From: Megasphaera hominis
GTDB taxonomy: Bacteria; Bacillota; Negativicutes; Veillonellales; Megasphaeraceae
Length of the DNA stretch: 64,000 nt
Direction of reading: 5' to 3'
Assembly (NCBI RefSeq): GCF_014269395.1
Contig: NZ_JACOGK010000012.1
Location: 1 to 64,000, forward strand
Positions 30,619 through 38,894 of this stretch are shown here, in pieces. Made by a program: the position numbers and the translations under genes. The notes beneath the pieces were generated by a model, which was not told the origin of the DNA, did not search any database, and saw only the letters and a program-made list of their open reading frames with translations. Within the stretch, counting starts at the first letter, position 1, and every line of letters begins with the position of its first letter.

Positions 30619-31680
30619 CTATATACCCTCTTTTCTAAAAAATTCATGCAGAACCTGGCTGTCCGGATGGTGCAGGACGCCATGCTCCGTCACGATAGCT
30701 GTAATATATTCGTGCGGCGTCACATCGAAAGCCGGATTGAAGACAGAAATCTCCGGCAAGGCCGTAGCGAGACCACCGCACTGCCGCACTTCGTCGGCTG
30801 CCCGTTCCTCAATAGGAATCCCTGTCCCATCCTCCAAGGTTCGGTCGAAGGTGGAAACAGGTGCGGCGACGTAAAAGGGAATCCCGTGAGCAGCTGCCAG
30901 CAAGGCTACGCCATAGGTGCCAATCTTGTTGGCCGTATCACCATTGGCAGCAATGCGGTCAGCACCGACGATAACTGCATCAATGCCTTTGGTCTTCATA
31001 GTCCACGCAGCCATATTATCCGTAATGAGTGTTACGGGAATGCCATCAGCCGCCAGTTCTGTCGTCGTCAGGCGGGCTCCCTGCAATAGGGGCCGCGTTT
31101 CATCGGCGTATACCATGCGCACCAGCCCCTGCGCATGCAGGGCCCGGACGACGCCTAAGGCAGTACCAAAAGCAGCGGTAGCCAAGGCGCCGGCGTTGCA
31201 GTGCGTAAGGATCGTCAACGGCCGGCCCAGCTGTGCCAGCTCGGCAGCGCCAAATTGGCCCATACGGCGGTTAATCTCCCTGTCAGCCTCATCAATGCGC
31301 ATCGCTTCTGCTTCCAGTCGTCCAACGACGGCAGTGCAGCTGTCTGTTTTTAAGGCCGCAGCCGCTACATCACGCATACGTGCCAGGGCCCAGTGCAAAT
31401 TGACTGCCGTTGGCCGCGTTCCTTCCAGAGCGTCACAAACAGCCAGGAAGCGGTCACCAAAAGCAGCGGCGTCCGTCGTTTCCCCGGCAATTTTCTGCGC
31501 CCCCAGGACCGCACCATAGGTAGCGGCCACGCCAATAGCAGGCGCGCCCCGTACAGCCAGGCAGCGAATAGCGTCGGCTACGGCGGGCCAGCGCGTGCAC
31601 GTCAGGTACGTTTCCGTCAGGGGCAGCTGCGTCTGGTCGAGCAAATATAACGTATGATCTTGCCAGCGTAGGGTCTCCAT
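30619..31680 (-). CDS. mtnA: S-methyl-5-thioribose-1-phosphate isomerase
   Basis: A 353-residue protein of the eIF2B-alpha/MtnA family. RGAPAIGVAATYG near the N-terminus, the catalytic cysteine in TILTHCNAGALAT and the catalytic aspartate in IVGADRIAANGDTANKIGTYG identify MtnA. It isomerises methylthioribose-1-phosphate to methylthioribulose-1-phosphate in methionine salvage. The ATG at 31680 (METLRWQDH) overlaps the stop codon of mtnP by one base, so the two are translationally coupled. The longer frame inside mtnP is not used. The later salvage genes are not in this window, so either they lie elsewhere or the pathway ends in a shunt. Confidence 0.9.
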   Translation of the reverse strand: METLRWQDHTLYLLDQTQLPLTETYLTCTRWPAVADAIRCLAVRGAPAIGVAATYGAVLGAQKIAGETTDAAAFGDRFLAVCDALEGTRPTAVNLHWALARMRDVAAAALKTDSCTAVVGRLEAEAMRIDEADREINRRMGQFGAAELAQLGRPLTILTHCNAGALATAAFGTALGVVRALHAQGLVRMVYADETRPLLQGARLTTTELAADGIPVTLITDNMAAWTMKTKGIDAVIVGADRIAANGDTANKIGTYGVALLAAAHGIPFYVAAPVSTFDRTLEDGTGIPIEERAADEVRQCGGLATALPEISVFNPAFDVTPHEYITAIVTEHGVLHHPDSQVLHEFFRKEGI

Positions 31681-32474
31681 CAGATTGTAAAGCCTCCGTA
31701 TTCCTTCAAGGTATGACGGCACATGCAATCCCGGTCGTCATACAGTTCTACTGTGTGCAAAATGAGGCGGCGCAGCCGTTCGGCATTTTGCTCCATCTGC
31801 TCGACGACTTCCTTGTGTTCCATAGGACGCTTTGTAATACCGGCGGCATAGTTCGTCACGATGGAAATGGTGGCGTAGCACATCTCCGCTTCTCGCGCCA
31901 GACAAACTTCTGGCACGCAGGTCATGCCAACGACATCGCCGCCGAGCATGCCAAACATGCGGATTTCTGTCGGCGTTTCAAAGCGTGGTCCTTCTGTACA
32001 GACGTAGGTCCCCGTTGGGTGCACATCGTAGCCCAATTCACTCGCCGATTCGAGGACGGCTTCACGCAAGGTCGGACAAAAGGGCTCCGTCATGTCTACG
32101 TGCACGACGCCGTTAATACCGCCGTCAAAGAACGAACCGTGCCGGGAATGACTCGTAAAATCGATAAACTGATTCGGCAGGACAAAATCGTTAGGCTGGT
32201 CGTCCGGATTGATAGCGCCTACAGCCGTCGTCGAAAGGATGGCCGAAACACCCAATTTCTTCAGGCCCAAGATATTAGCCCGGTAATTGATGAGATGGGG
32301 CGGAATGGAATGGTATTTCCCATGTCGTGCCAAAAAGATGACGTTTTTTCCCTTATACGTTCCGCGCGTGAAGCGGATCGTACCATAGAAGTTTTCCATT
32401 TGTCCACTCGTCACATGGGACAACATTTTGGGGTCACAAAGGCCTGTACCACCGATAATGGCAATATCCCCCAT
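31680..32474 (-). CDS. mtnP: 5'-methylthioadenosine phosphorylase
   Basis: A 264-residue trimeric-type purine nucleoside phosphorylase family enzyme. The phosphate site IIGGTGLCDP opens the protein, FLARHGKYHSIPPHLINYRAN is the family signature, and EGPRFETPTEIRMF and the GMTCVPEV segment form the nucleoside and methylthio pocket. It cleaves methylthioadenosine with phosphate to adenine and methylthioribose-1-phosphate, the substrate of the overlapping mtnA. AAAAGGAGTGATGATCC precedes the ATG. It lies second in the hslO operon. Confidence 0.9.
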   Translation of the reverse strand: MGDIAIIGGTGLCDPKMLSHVTSGQMENFYGTIRFTRGTYKGKNVIFLARHGKYHSIPPHLINYRANILGLKKLGVSAILSTTAVGAINPDDQPNDFVLPNQFIDFTSHSRHGSFFDGGINGVVHVDMTEPFCPTLREAVLESASELGYDVHPTGTYVCTEGPRFETPTEIRMFGMLGGDVVGMTCVPEVCLAREAEMCYATISIVTNYAAGITKRPMEHKEVVEQMEQNAERLRRLILHTVELYDDRDCMCRHTLKEYGGFTI

Positions 32475-32489
32475 GGATCATCACTCCTT

Positions 32490-33374
32490 TTACTTTTCCT
32501 TTTTCTTAAAAAGTTCCACCAGCTCATCGTGGCTGATGACATACTTACTGTTACAGTAATGGCAGGTCATTTCAACCTGCGGATCGTTGAGGAGCTCTGC
32601 CTTATCTGCTTCCTGTAAGGATAACAGCACATTTTCAATGCGTTCCTTCGAACACGTGCAGCGCCACGACAAAGGCATGCGGTACAGCTCGTGGAAATGC
32701 ATATCACCGTAAATGAGGCTGGCCAGCTCTTCTGCGTCCTGGTGTTCATGCAGGTACGACGTAATCGGACCGATAGCGGCAATATTTTTCTCTACCCGTA
32801 CCAAATCTTCATCCTTTGCACCGGGCAGGGCCTGAACAAGGAAACCGCCTGATGCGGCAATGGAGTAATCGCGGTCTACGAGAACACCTAAGCTGATCGT
32901 CGAAGGAACCTGTTCGGATGTAAGGAGATAATAAGCTAAATCTTCAGCAATTTCGCCAGAAACAATATCCGACTGGCTCGTATACGTCATTTCCTGAGGC
33001 GTAAAGCGCGTGACCGACACTTGGCCATCACGGCCTACAGCTGTACCGACATCGAGCTTGCCATTTTCCTTGAGTGGCAAATCGACAATCGGATTATCGA
33101 CATAGCCCCGCAAATACTGAGAATCGAAACAATCGGCATGAACCACACCCAACGGACCGCCACCGCTAAAGCGCAAGGACACGCCTTCATGACTCTTATA
33201 GTCGCCTGCCAAAAGAGCCGCCCCGGTCATGGTCCGGCCTAATGCTGCAGCTGCTACAGGCGACAAATTGTGGCACTCCCGCGCTTTCTGCGTAATTCCC
33301 CGCGTCACAGCCACGGAAACACGGATCAATTCATCTGCTGTATAGTGAATAATTTTATCATTTGTAGTTGCCAT
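32490..33374 (-). CDS. hslO: Redox-regulated chaperone Hsp33
   Basis: A 294-residue protein of standard Hsp33 length. The substrate-binding N-terminal domain (AALGRTMTGAALLAGDYKSHEGVSLRFSG) is followed by the C-terminal zinc switch: CTCSKERI (CxC) and CHYCNSKY (CxxC). Oxidation of these four cysteines releases zinc and turns on holdase activity. It heads the operon with the SAM by-product genes, from a promoter at 33410-33438. This link to thiol and sulfur metabolism is suggestive but may be incidental. Confidence 0.93.
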   Translation of the reverse strand: MATTNDKIIHYTADELIRVSVAVTRGITQKARECHNLSPVAAAALGRTMTGAALLAGDYKSHEGVSLRFSGGGPLGVVHADCFDSQYLRGYVDNPIVDLPLKENGKLDVGTAVGRDGQVSVTRFTPQEMTYTSQSDIVSGEIAEDLAYYLLTSEQVPSTISLGVLVDRDYSIAASGGFLVQALPGAKDEDLVRVEKNIAAIGPITSYLHEHQDAEELASLIYGDMHFHELYRMPLSWRCTCSKERIENVLLSLQEADKAELLNDPQVEMTCHYCNSKYVISHDELVELFKKKEK

Positions 33375-33409
33375 ATAGGGTATCCTTTCTAATTCAAAAA
33401 GCTCTTTTT

Positions 33410-33438
33410 ATTATACTATTTCACTATAGATTCTACAA
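33410..33438 (-). promoter_or_regulatory. Promoter of the hslO-mtnP-mtnA-ahcY-mtaD operon
   Basis: TTGTAG (33433-33438) and TATAAT (33410-33415) on the minus strand are 17 bases apart. Leader of about 30 bases. Confidence 0.75.
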
Positions 33439-33496
33439 GATATACCACGCCAGCTAAGGCACACTGTAGCGACTCCGGCGCGGAAGAAATATAATC

Positions 33497-33533
33497 AAAA
33501 AAAGACCGCCAGCGCTTATACGCCAACGGTCTT
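33497..33533 (-). terminator. Terminator of the glutaredoxin-like gene
   Basis: AAGACCGTTGGCG pairs with CGCTGGCGGTCTT on the minus strand around TATAAG and is followed by a run of T (A 33497-33503). It lies 11 bases past the stop codon. Confidence 0.85.
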
Positions 33534-33544
33534 GTACTCGTATA

Positions 33545-33826
33545 TCAAGCCTTCAAAGCAGCATCAAACGTCGCCTTTACATGAGCCTTGATTTCATCGT
33601 AGCTCTGTCCAGGCTGTGCTTCATACAACTTTTCCTGGCCAATAAACAGAGACGGCACATAATAATAAGAAAACTGCTTAGAAATTTCCGGATGCTCCGT
33701 TTCTTCATACCATTCAACAGGAACCTTCCCATATTCCGGATTTTCCTTGATCAATTCTTCTATCGACAACCGCGCATTCTTGCAATACGGGCAGCCATTT
33801 AAATATAAGCCAATAATCTTCTGCAT
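33545..33826 (-). CDS. Glutaredoxin/thioredoxin-fold protein
   Basis: A 93-residue thioredoxin-fold protein with the redox motif CPYC in LYLNGCPYCKNARLSIEEL and the cis-proline segment YYVPSLFIGQEKLYEAQPG. It is the size of a glutaredoxin; the divergence of the middle region makes a glutathione-independent thiol reductase equally possible in a Firmicute. The ATG at 33826 has GGAGG eight bases upstream; the longer frame begins with a TTG just upstream of that site. Single gene with own terminator. Confidence 0.82.
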   Translation of the reverse strand: MQKIIGLYLNGCPYCKNARLSIEELIKENPEYGKVPVEWYEETEHPEISKQFSYYYVPSLFIGQEKLYEAQPGQSYDEIKAHVKATFDAALKA

Positions 33827-33984
33827 TGTTATCGCCTCCAATTACCTATATTATCAACTAAAAATTATTATTTGTCAATCCTAAGTCTTCTCCAACTTTA
33901 GCGAAAGGGCCCGCAAGGTGCTTGAGGTTGAAGACAAAAACCACAAGTGAACAGCCTCAGCCCCTGCGACTCGTGCTTCCGTCA

Positions 33985-34362
33985 TTATGGCTCCCTGCGT
34001 TTCCTAACCTTACCATAAACCAGCAGTATAATCCCCAGTCCTACGCTCCCAATCATCACCACAGGCCAAACATGCAAGGTAAGCACAGAATTGAACTGAA
34101 ATAGGCGGGATACATACATAATACTCACGCACACACTGGCAATTTCCCAAAAACACAGGCTTCGCACAACGCCCAAGGCCCGCAAGGCATACGTCAATAC
34201 CAAGAGGCAAGGCACGATAATGATACAGCCTCCCATAGCCCAGGCAAAAAAAGAAAAAAGCCCTAAGGGACTCGTCAAAAACGCGAGTGGCGCAGATACA
34301 CATACGACTGAAATAAGGGCACAAAAAATAATCGTCCCTGCAATAAACCGAAGTGCTCTCAC
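33985..34362 (-). CDS. Small integral membrane protein, function unknown
   Basis: A 125-residue protein with four predicted membrane helices (around residues 5-27, 33-58, 68-88 and 94-115) and a basic C-terminus, YGKVRKRREP, expected in the cytosol. No family is recognised. I start at the GTG at 34362, preceded by GGGAGGAG; a TTG five codons earlier lies upstream of the site. Its two cysteines in the early helices are not in a motif. The gene is flanked by an unexplained 150-base gap and the PAP2 terminator. Confidence 0.55.
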   Translation of the reverse strand: MRALRFIAGTIIFCALISVVCVSAPLAFLTSPLGLFSFFAWAMGGCIIIVPCLLVLTYALRALGVVRSLCFWEIASVCVSIMYVSRLFQFNSVLTLHVWPVVMIGSVGLGIILLVYGKVRKRREP

Positions 34363-34436
34363 TATCTCTCCTCCCAACTATACGATATGCTATATTATAT
34401 CAAAGAAACTGATGTATTCCAACCATTCCCCCTTAC

Positions 34437-34478
34437 AAAAAAATGGCAGATCAAGACAAAATATGTCCTAACCTGCCA
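34437..34478 (-). terminator. Terminator of the PAP2/methyltransferase unit
   Basis: TGGCAG and CTGCCA close a stem with inner GAC/GTC pairing, followed on the minus strand by seven T. It lies 24 bases past the PAP2 stop codon. Confidence 0.65.
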
Positions 34479-34501
34479 AGTCTGATTTCAGAGACAAACA
34501 T

Positions 34502-35122
34502 TCACCAATGGAGAGCCCGCAGGCCCGGAATGGTAAATTCAATTTTTTCATAAATACGTACGATAAAAGCTGCCGGTTTCATCAGAATCACTCTGCCTTT
34601 GTAGACGACTGTCATGGCCGCAATGCCTATGAATGCACCACCGGTGATATCTAGGGGATAATGGGCACCGACAAAAGGACGGGAAATGCCGACGAGAATG
34701 GCAAAGATACCAAAGACGATACCTGTCCTCTTGTCATAGAACCAGGCAGCTGTCGTAATGGCAAAGGCTGCCAAGGCATGATGCGACGGGAAGGATGCAT
34801 CTGCTCCGTGTGGCAAGAGCATATTTACTAAGTGAACGGTGAAGGGACGGGGACGGAACCAGAGCGTACCGATTACCTGGCCTATAGCCAAGGCGAATAC
34901 CGTACCGGCAATCGCTAAGATGACGAAAGTACGGTGATCTCTTTGATCTGCTGTACCTGCACGGCCTTTAAACCATAGGTAGACCAGAAATGCCACAAGA
35001 ATTTCCGGACTGTAGCGGGATAAGCCTTTCATGAGCCAATCCAGTATAGCGTATTGGCCGGCCATATTGTTGATGAGTGTAAAGGCGTGGTAATCCCAAG
35101 CGCCCAGTTGTGTCAGAAACAT
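34502..35122 (-). CDS. PAP2-family membrane phosphatase (BcrC-like undecaprenyl-pyrophosphate phosphatase type)
   Basis: A 206-residue protein with five to six membrane helices. The three PAP2 motifs are present: TLWFRPRPF (motif 1, Arg-Pro), SFPSHHALAAF (motif 2, in place of PSGH) and SRPFVGAHYPLDITGG (motif 3, His nucleophile and Asp). These enzymes dephosphorylate lipid phosphates at the outer face of the inner membrane. BcrC/YbjG-type recycling of undecaprenyl pyrophosphate is the likeliest, given size and the ITGG ending. It follows a class I methyltransferase gene by 15 bases and is probably co-transcribed with it. Confidence 0.82.
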   Translation of the reverse strand: MFLTQLGAWDYHAFTLINNMAGQYAILDWLMKGLSRYSPEILVAFLVYLWFKGRAGTADQRDHRTFVILAIAGTVFALAIGQVIGTLWFRPRPFTVHLVNMLLPHGADASFPSHHALAAFAITTAAWFYDKRTGIVFGIFAILVGISRPFVGAHYPLDITGGAFIGIAAMTVVYKGRVILMKPAAFIVRIYEKIEFTIPGLRALHW

Positions 35123-35137
35123 AAGCGTCCCCTCCTC

Positions 35138-35713
35138 TTATCGACCGAAACGGCACGTATAGACCAAGGCCGGCGGGAAATTCTTGAGCACGTACTTCGT
35201 CTCAATAGACGGGAAATAACCGGCCAAGAGAGGCCTCAAAAACGGCGTATACTGAAAGAGGACAAAAACTCCCTCCGGAGAAAGGACCTGCCAAACTTCA
35301 CGGATGATTTCTTCCCGCAAAGCTTTCGGAAACGAAAGGAATGGCAACCCGGATACAACGCAATCAACATGCTGTAAGCCAGACTGGTGAACCATACGGG
35401 TCAGTTCCTCAGCCCGCTCCTCTACAACAAAATCAGGAAACTCCTGCTGCAGGTCATAGCGCATTTGCCAATCCTGCTCCACTAAGATTACACGGCAATC
35501 TGCACGCACGCGATCGGCCATAGCCCGCGTAAACGTCCCTGTACCGGAACCCAGCTCGATGACACTTTGCACATGCTGCCAAGGAACCTGGTCAGCCATA
35601 GCCTCCACCAGCGCAGCCGAACTGGGCGTAACACTACCGATCTCCGTGGGATGCTCTACAAACTTCCTAAAAAACGTTACTCGTTCCAAAACACCTGCCC
35701 GAGTTGCTAGCAT
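35138..35713 (-). CDS. Class I SAM methyltransferase, phospholipid N-methyltransferase-like
   Basis: A 191-residue SAM-dependent methyltransferase. The opening FFRKFVEHPTEIGSVTPSSAALVEAM and motif I VIELGSGTGTFTRAMADRV resemble the Rhodobacter PmtA/KsgA-like group, which methylates phosphatidylethanolamine or acts in related lipid modification. Motif II is VVEERAEEL and motif IV VDCVVSGLPFLSFP, where an (N/S)-(L/P)-P-x-x substrate loop is expected. Its operon partner is a lipid phosphatase, which supports a lipid substrate. Weak GGCGG ribosome binding site. The 220-base region upstream shows no clear promoter. Confidence 0.68.
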   Translation of the reverse strand: MLATRAGVLERVTFFRKFVEHPTEIGSVTPSSAALVEAMADQVPWQHVQSVIELGSGTGTFTRAMADRVRADCRVILVEQDWQMRYDLQQEFPDFVVEERAEELTRMVHQSGLQHVDCVVSGLPFLSFPKALREEIIREVWQVLSPEGVFVLFQYTPFLRPLLAGYFPSIETKYVLKNFPPALVYTCRFGR

Positions 35714-35936
35714 ACAAATCGCCGCCTTTCTCTAAACTGCTTCAAGATTGATGCTTGTAAGTATGCATCATAAACCTTTCTAAAAGCTAAACAGGAACAT
35801 AACTTTTTCTTAGCTTTATCCCAGCTTGGAGGTGAAAGATAAAAAACGGCAACAACGTATCCGCAAATCTCACTCTTTGTTTCCTCTTCTAATAAGAAAA
35901 ATACAAGCCAAATATCAGCTCCTCCTAAAAAGGTTA

Positions 35937-35988
35937 CAAAAAAAGTGCCAGCCTCGGGATACATTGTATCCGAAGCTGGCGCTTTTTT
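35937..35988 (-). terminator. Terminator of the NAD-related operon (after pncB)
   Basis: AAAAAAGTGCCAGCCTCGG and its complement CCGAAGCTGGCGCTTTTTT make a stem of about 20 bp with few mismatches. It is the strongest hairpin in this part of the window and lies 49 bases after the pncB stop codon. Confidence 0.88.
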
Positions 35989-36036
35989 GCTCTCTTTTAC
36001 CCGAACAGTTTAGTAAAAAAAGGTGGAAGAGCCTTT

Positions 36037-37497
36037 TTACAGGCTGCCTTGTCCCCGCGTCTGACGCAGAAGGTTCATTTTCATTTCATAATAGGCCGGA
36101 CTCATATCAAGATAATGGTGGTGAGGATTTTCAAAGCGTTGTTCTTCCGGCCAAATCTCATGACGCAGCTGGTCCTGGACGTACGCCCGTATATCCGAAA
36201 GTGCTGGCAGGGTTTGGACGCGTTTGCCTTGTTGGATGTACGTCTGGTGCAATTCTTTTGCTGTGCAATGGCTGAAATGGGACCGTTTCCAAGGCTTTTC
36301 CGGATCGACGAAGACGTATTCCGTGCGCACATCCGGCTTTTCGTCGGGATTAGTCAGGAGGTCTGCCCGGGCATGACCGATTGCGTCGTAAATACGCCAG
36401 ATCTTCTTCCGGCCTGGATTGGTAATCTTTTCGAAGGATTCAGAGAGCTTAATTTTAGGGCGGCACGCTTGTCCGTGATGAACGGCCGTAAGCTTATAGA
36501 CACCGCCAAAGACGGGGTCGCTCTTGGCAGTAATGAGCCGTTCGCCGACGCCAAAGGAGTCGATGCAGCCGCCCTGATCGAGGAGGGAGCGAATTGTGTA
36601 TTCGTCGAGACTATTAGAAACGACGATGCGGCAATCTGTCAGGCCGGCATCATCGAGCATACGCCGCGCCTCTTTTGAAAGGTAGGCCAAGTCGCCTGAA
36701 TCAAGACGGATACCGGCCAAGCGTTTGCCCATGGGCTCCAGAACTTCTTTTGCCACACGGATGGCATTGGGCACGCCCGACGTGAGGACATTGTACGTGT
36801 CCACCAGGAGGACTGCCTGATCCGGATAGATTTCGGCAAAGTGCTTGAATGCGGTATACTCGTCGTCGAAATACATGACCCAGCTGTGGGCCATAGTACC
36901 ACTTACGGGAATGCCAAAAAGCTGGCCTGCCAAGACCGTAGCCGTACTGTTGACGCCACCGATATACGCCGCCCGTGCACCGTAGACAGCAGCATCCATA
37001 TTATGTGCCCGTCTGGCACCAAAATCCGAAACAGCCCGTCCCTTGGCAGCCTGGACAATGCGGCGCGCCTTCGTCGCAATGAGGGACTGGTGATTAATCT
37101 GGGCCAGAATAGCCGTTTCTACAAGCTGGGCTTCAATGAGCGGTGCATTGATGGTCACCAATGGCTCGTTTGGGTAAACAATAGTACCCTCCGGCATGGC
37201 CGTTACTGTACCGGTAAAGCGGAAGTGAGCCAGCCATTCGAGGAATTTCTCGTCGTAAAGACGAAGAGACCGCAAATAGTCAATATCCTCCGGGCCAAAG
37301 TGCAACCCTTCTAAATAATCCAAGACCTGCTCTAATCCGGCAAAGATAGCAAAGCCTCCGCCATCCGGATTTTTCCGATAGAATACATCAAAGGTAACAG
37401 GATCATAAATATCGGCCGTGTGAAAATAGCCGTTGGCCATAGTCATTTCATAGAGATCCATGACCATGGAAAGATTGCGTGTGTCCATCTGCTTCAT
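36037..37497 (-). CDS. pncB: Nicotinate phosphoribosyltransferase
   Basis: A 486-residue type II phosphoribosyltransferase of NAD salvage: nicotinate, PRPP and ATP to nicotinate mononucleotide. Motifs are MDLYEMTMANGYF at the N-terminus, DFGARRAHNMDAAVYGARAAYIGGVNSTATV (with His of the ATP-phosphorylated site), GTMAHSWVMYF, LLVDTYNV and RLDSGDLAYLSKEARRMLDDAGL. The length matches the Gram-positive form. It is the last gene of an operon with two SirTM-like sirtuins and an HD hydrolase, three bases after the HD gene. Sirtuin activity releases nicotinamide, so an NAD-turnover theme is evident, although a nicotinamidase is not in the window. Confidence 0.92.
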   Translation of the reverse strand: MKQMDTRNLSMVMDLYEMTMANGYFHTADIYDPVTFDVFYRKNPDGGGFAIFAGLEQVLDYLEGLHFGPEDIDYLRSLRLYDEKFLEWLAHFRFTGTVTAMPEGTIVYPNEPLVTINAPLIEAQLVETAILAQINHQSLIATKARRIVQAAKGRAVSDFGARRAHNMDAAVYGARAAYIGGVNSTATVLAGQLFGIPVSGTMAHSWVMYFDDEYTAFKHFAEIYPDQAVLLVDTYNVLTSGVPNAIRVAKEVLEPMGKRLAGIRLDSGDLAYLSKEARRMLDDAGLTDCRIVVSNSLDEYTIRSLLDQGGCIDSFGVGERLITAKSDPVFGGVYKLTAVHHGQACRPKIKLSESFEKITNPGRKKIWRIYDAIGHARADLLTNPDEKPDVRTEYVFVDPEKPWKRSHFSHCTAKELHQTYIQQGKRVQTLPALSDIRAYVQDQLRHEIWPEEQRFENPHHHYLDMSPAYYEMKMNLLRQTRGQGSL

Positions 37498-37500
37498 CGT

Positions 37501-38055
37501 TTATCCCTCCTCAAGACCGTCTGTCCAGACGGCATGGGCATAATCATAGAGCTGACGCGCTGCTTCACTGCGCAAATAACGCACATCCAGGCCATCTGGC
37601 CCGAGGCGGAAGCGGTCCAGCGCATCGGCATCCTTAAAGGCTTGGTACACGAGCCCTGCATGCGGCGAAGCAGCGTGCTCACGTATGACGGCCAGGCCTT
37701 CCTCGTCAGCGTGATCGTGCCAAGCCATCACATCATAAGCTAGGCGGTAAAAGGGCAAGGCCTCGGCTTGGCAGGCCTGCCGGTAGTATTCAGCAGCCCG
37801 TTTCCCATGGCCAACGTCGAGCCAATCATCGTGACGCCGCGAATCATGATACACAGCAGCGTGACAGAGGCTCGTCGTTTCCGCTTCAGTCAATTTCAGC
37901 TTCCTTGCCAAGATGAGGGCATACAAGAGCACCCGCTCGCAGTGGGCCTTCGTGTGGATGACACTGGCACCATGGGAAAAATCTACGTGCTCATGCATAT
38001 ACGTCTTCCAGTACACATAGTCCTCCCGGATGGAAGCGGGAATTACCTGTCTCAT
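37501..38055 (-). CDS. HD-domain phosphohydrolase
   Basis: A 184-residue protein with an HD-type metal site: HTKAHCERVLLYALILARKL (first His), HAAVYHDSRRHDDW (HD pair) and DVGHGKRAAEYY. A later D-A-D-A-L-D-R-F motif supplies the final Asp. Such small HD proteins cleave phosphate from nucleotides or other small phosphomonoesters; substrate not evident. The ATG at 38055 overlaps the stop codon of the preceding sirtuin gene (ATGA), so it is translationally coupled to it, and pncB follows three bases after its stop. That coupling points to a nucleotide of NAD metabolism as substrate (inference). Confidence 0.8.
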   Translation of the reverse strand: MRQVIPASIREDYVYWKTYMHEHVDFSHGASVIHTKAHCERVLLYALILARKLKLTEAETTSLCHAAVYHDSRRHDDWLDVGHGKRAAEYYRQACQAEALPFYRLAYDVMAWHDHADEEGLAVIREHAASPHAGLVYQAFKDADALDRFRLGPDGLDVRYLRSEAARQLYDYAHAVWTDGLEEG

Positions 38056-38882
38056 AGGCACGTCACCAGCTCATGGACTACCGGTTCCAAATACCCATCC
38101 AGACCGTAGGCCCGGTCTTTAATATCCGGCGTAATGAAAATTTCGCCCAAATTAATCGTGATATACGTAGCCTGCGCTTCTGCCGCCGTAAGCCGCATGA
38201 GCGGTGCCTTGATAAGCTGGTTATTTTTGCCAATTCCCAATTCTAAAATAACCAGGTTTTTGCCGTGGTATTGCGTGAGGAAATCCTGGAACCGCCGTCC
38301 TGCTTCGTGGTCTGGCAAAAAGTTCTGATCCAAGCACAGGTGTACTGCCATAGGACCGCCGCAATGTGGGCATTTTGGCACCATATCTGCAGGGATGCGG
38401 CCATCCTGTTCTGCATCCGCCATCTTCCCTGCCAGGTCTGACCAAGGATATAATCCGGCATGGCAGGCATGAGCACATTGCAAAGCGAGCCACGTTCCTT
38501 CAATTTCATAAATTTTTTCTTTAGCAAAACCACTCTTCTCAAAGTGCTCTTCCCCATTCGACGTAACGATGAAATACTCCTTGTCCCCTACGAGCGCTTT
38601 CAAATCATGCATGACCGGCGTAGGCTGGTACTCATTACAATAATGCTGCACAATGCGGCTCCAAAACGCCCACTTCACTTCTTCCTCAGGCCAGCGGGCA
38701 CCCATGCCCTGCAAGAGAGACCGCAAGCCATACCGGGACTTGAAGTCACCTAAGAGATCCTGCAGCGCCTGGTTATCAGCAAAGAGATGAATCCCTTCCG
38801 TAATGGAAAGGCCATTGCTGGCACCGATGAGAATGGCGTCGGCCGCTTTGATTTTTTCTGCAATTTCCTGATACATTGCCAT
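38052..38882 (-). CDS. Divergent sirtuin, SirTM-like (second gene of operon)
   Basis: The 276-residue protein has the NAD-binding sirtuin core: IGASNGLSITEGI (residues 19-31, the GAG-x-S loop), TSNGEEHFEKSGF (107-119, in place of TQNID-x-LH) and a four-cysteine zinc site (Cys136, Cys140, Cys171, Cys174). The catalytic His-Gly of deacetylating sirtuins is replaced by Glu-Gly in YEIEGTW (about residue 128). In SirTM proteins, which ADP-ribosylate protein, that His is a Gln (from memory), and the tandem paralogue has Gln. The Glu here is unusual and may impair or change the reaction. It is 12 bases behind the paralogue and overlaps the HD gene. GGAGG lies seven bases before the ATG. Confidence 0.78.
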   Translation of the reverse strand: MAMYQEIAEKIKAADAILIGASNGLSITEGIHLFADNQALQDLLGDFKSRYGLRSLLQGMGARWPEEEVKWAFWSRIVQHYCNEYQPTPVMHDLKALVGDKEYFIVTSNGEEHFEKSGFAKEKIYEIEGTWLALQCAHACHAGLYPWSDLAGKMADAEQDGRIPADMVPKCPHCGGPMAVHLCLDQNFLPDHEAGRRFQDFLTQYHGKNLVILELGIGKNNQLIKAPLMRLTAAEAQATYITINLGEIFITPDIKDRAYGLDGYLEPVVHELVTCL

Positions 38883-38894
38883 TCCTATACCTCC

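Noticed and set aside
33885-33935. Small-RNA candidate (GTCTTC..CAAC with GTTG..AAGAC) between the glutaredoxin-like and membrane-protein genes
   Set aside because: The stem is imperfect with a large loop, and no promoter or U-tail accompanies it.
35707-35964. 85-codon minus-strand frame between pncB and the methyltransferase gene
   Set aside because: It would start inside the pncB terminator; the only good ribosome binding site (AGGAGGAG) has no start codon in this frame. No domain is visible.
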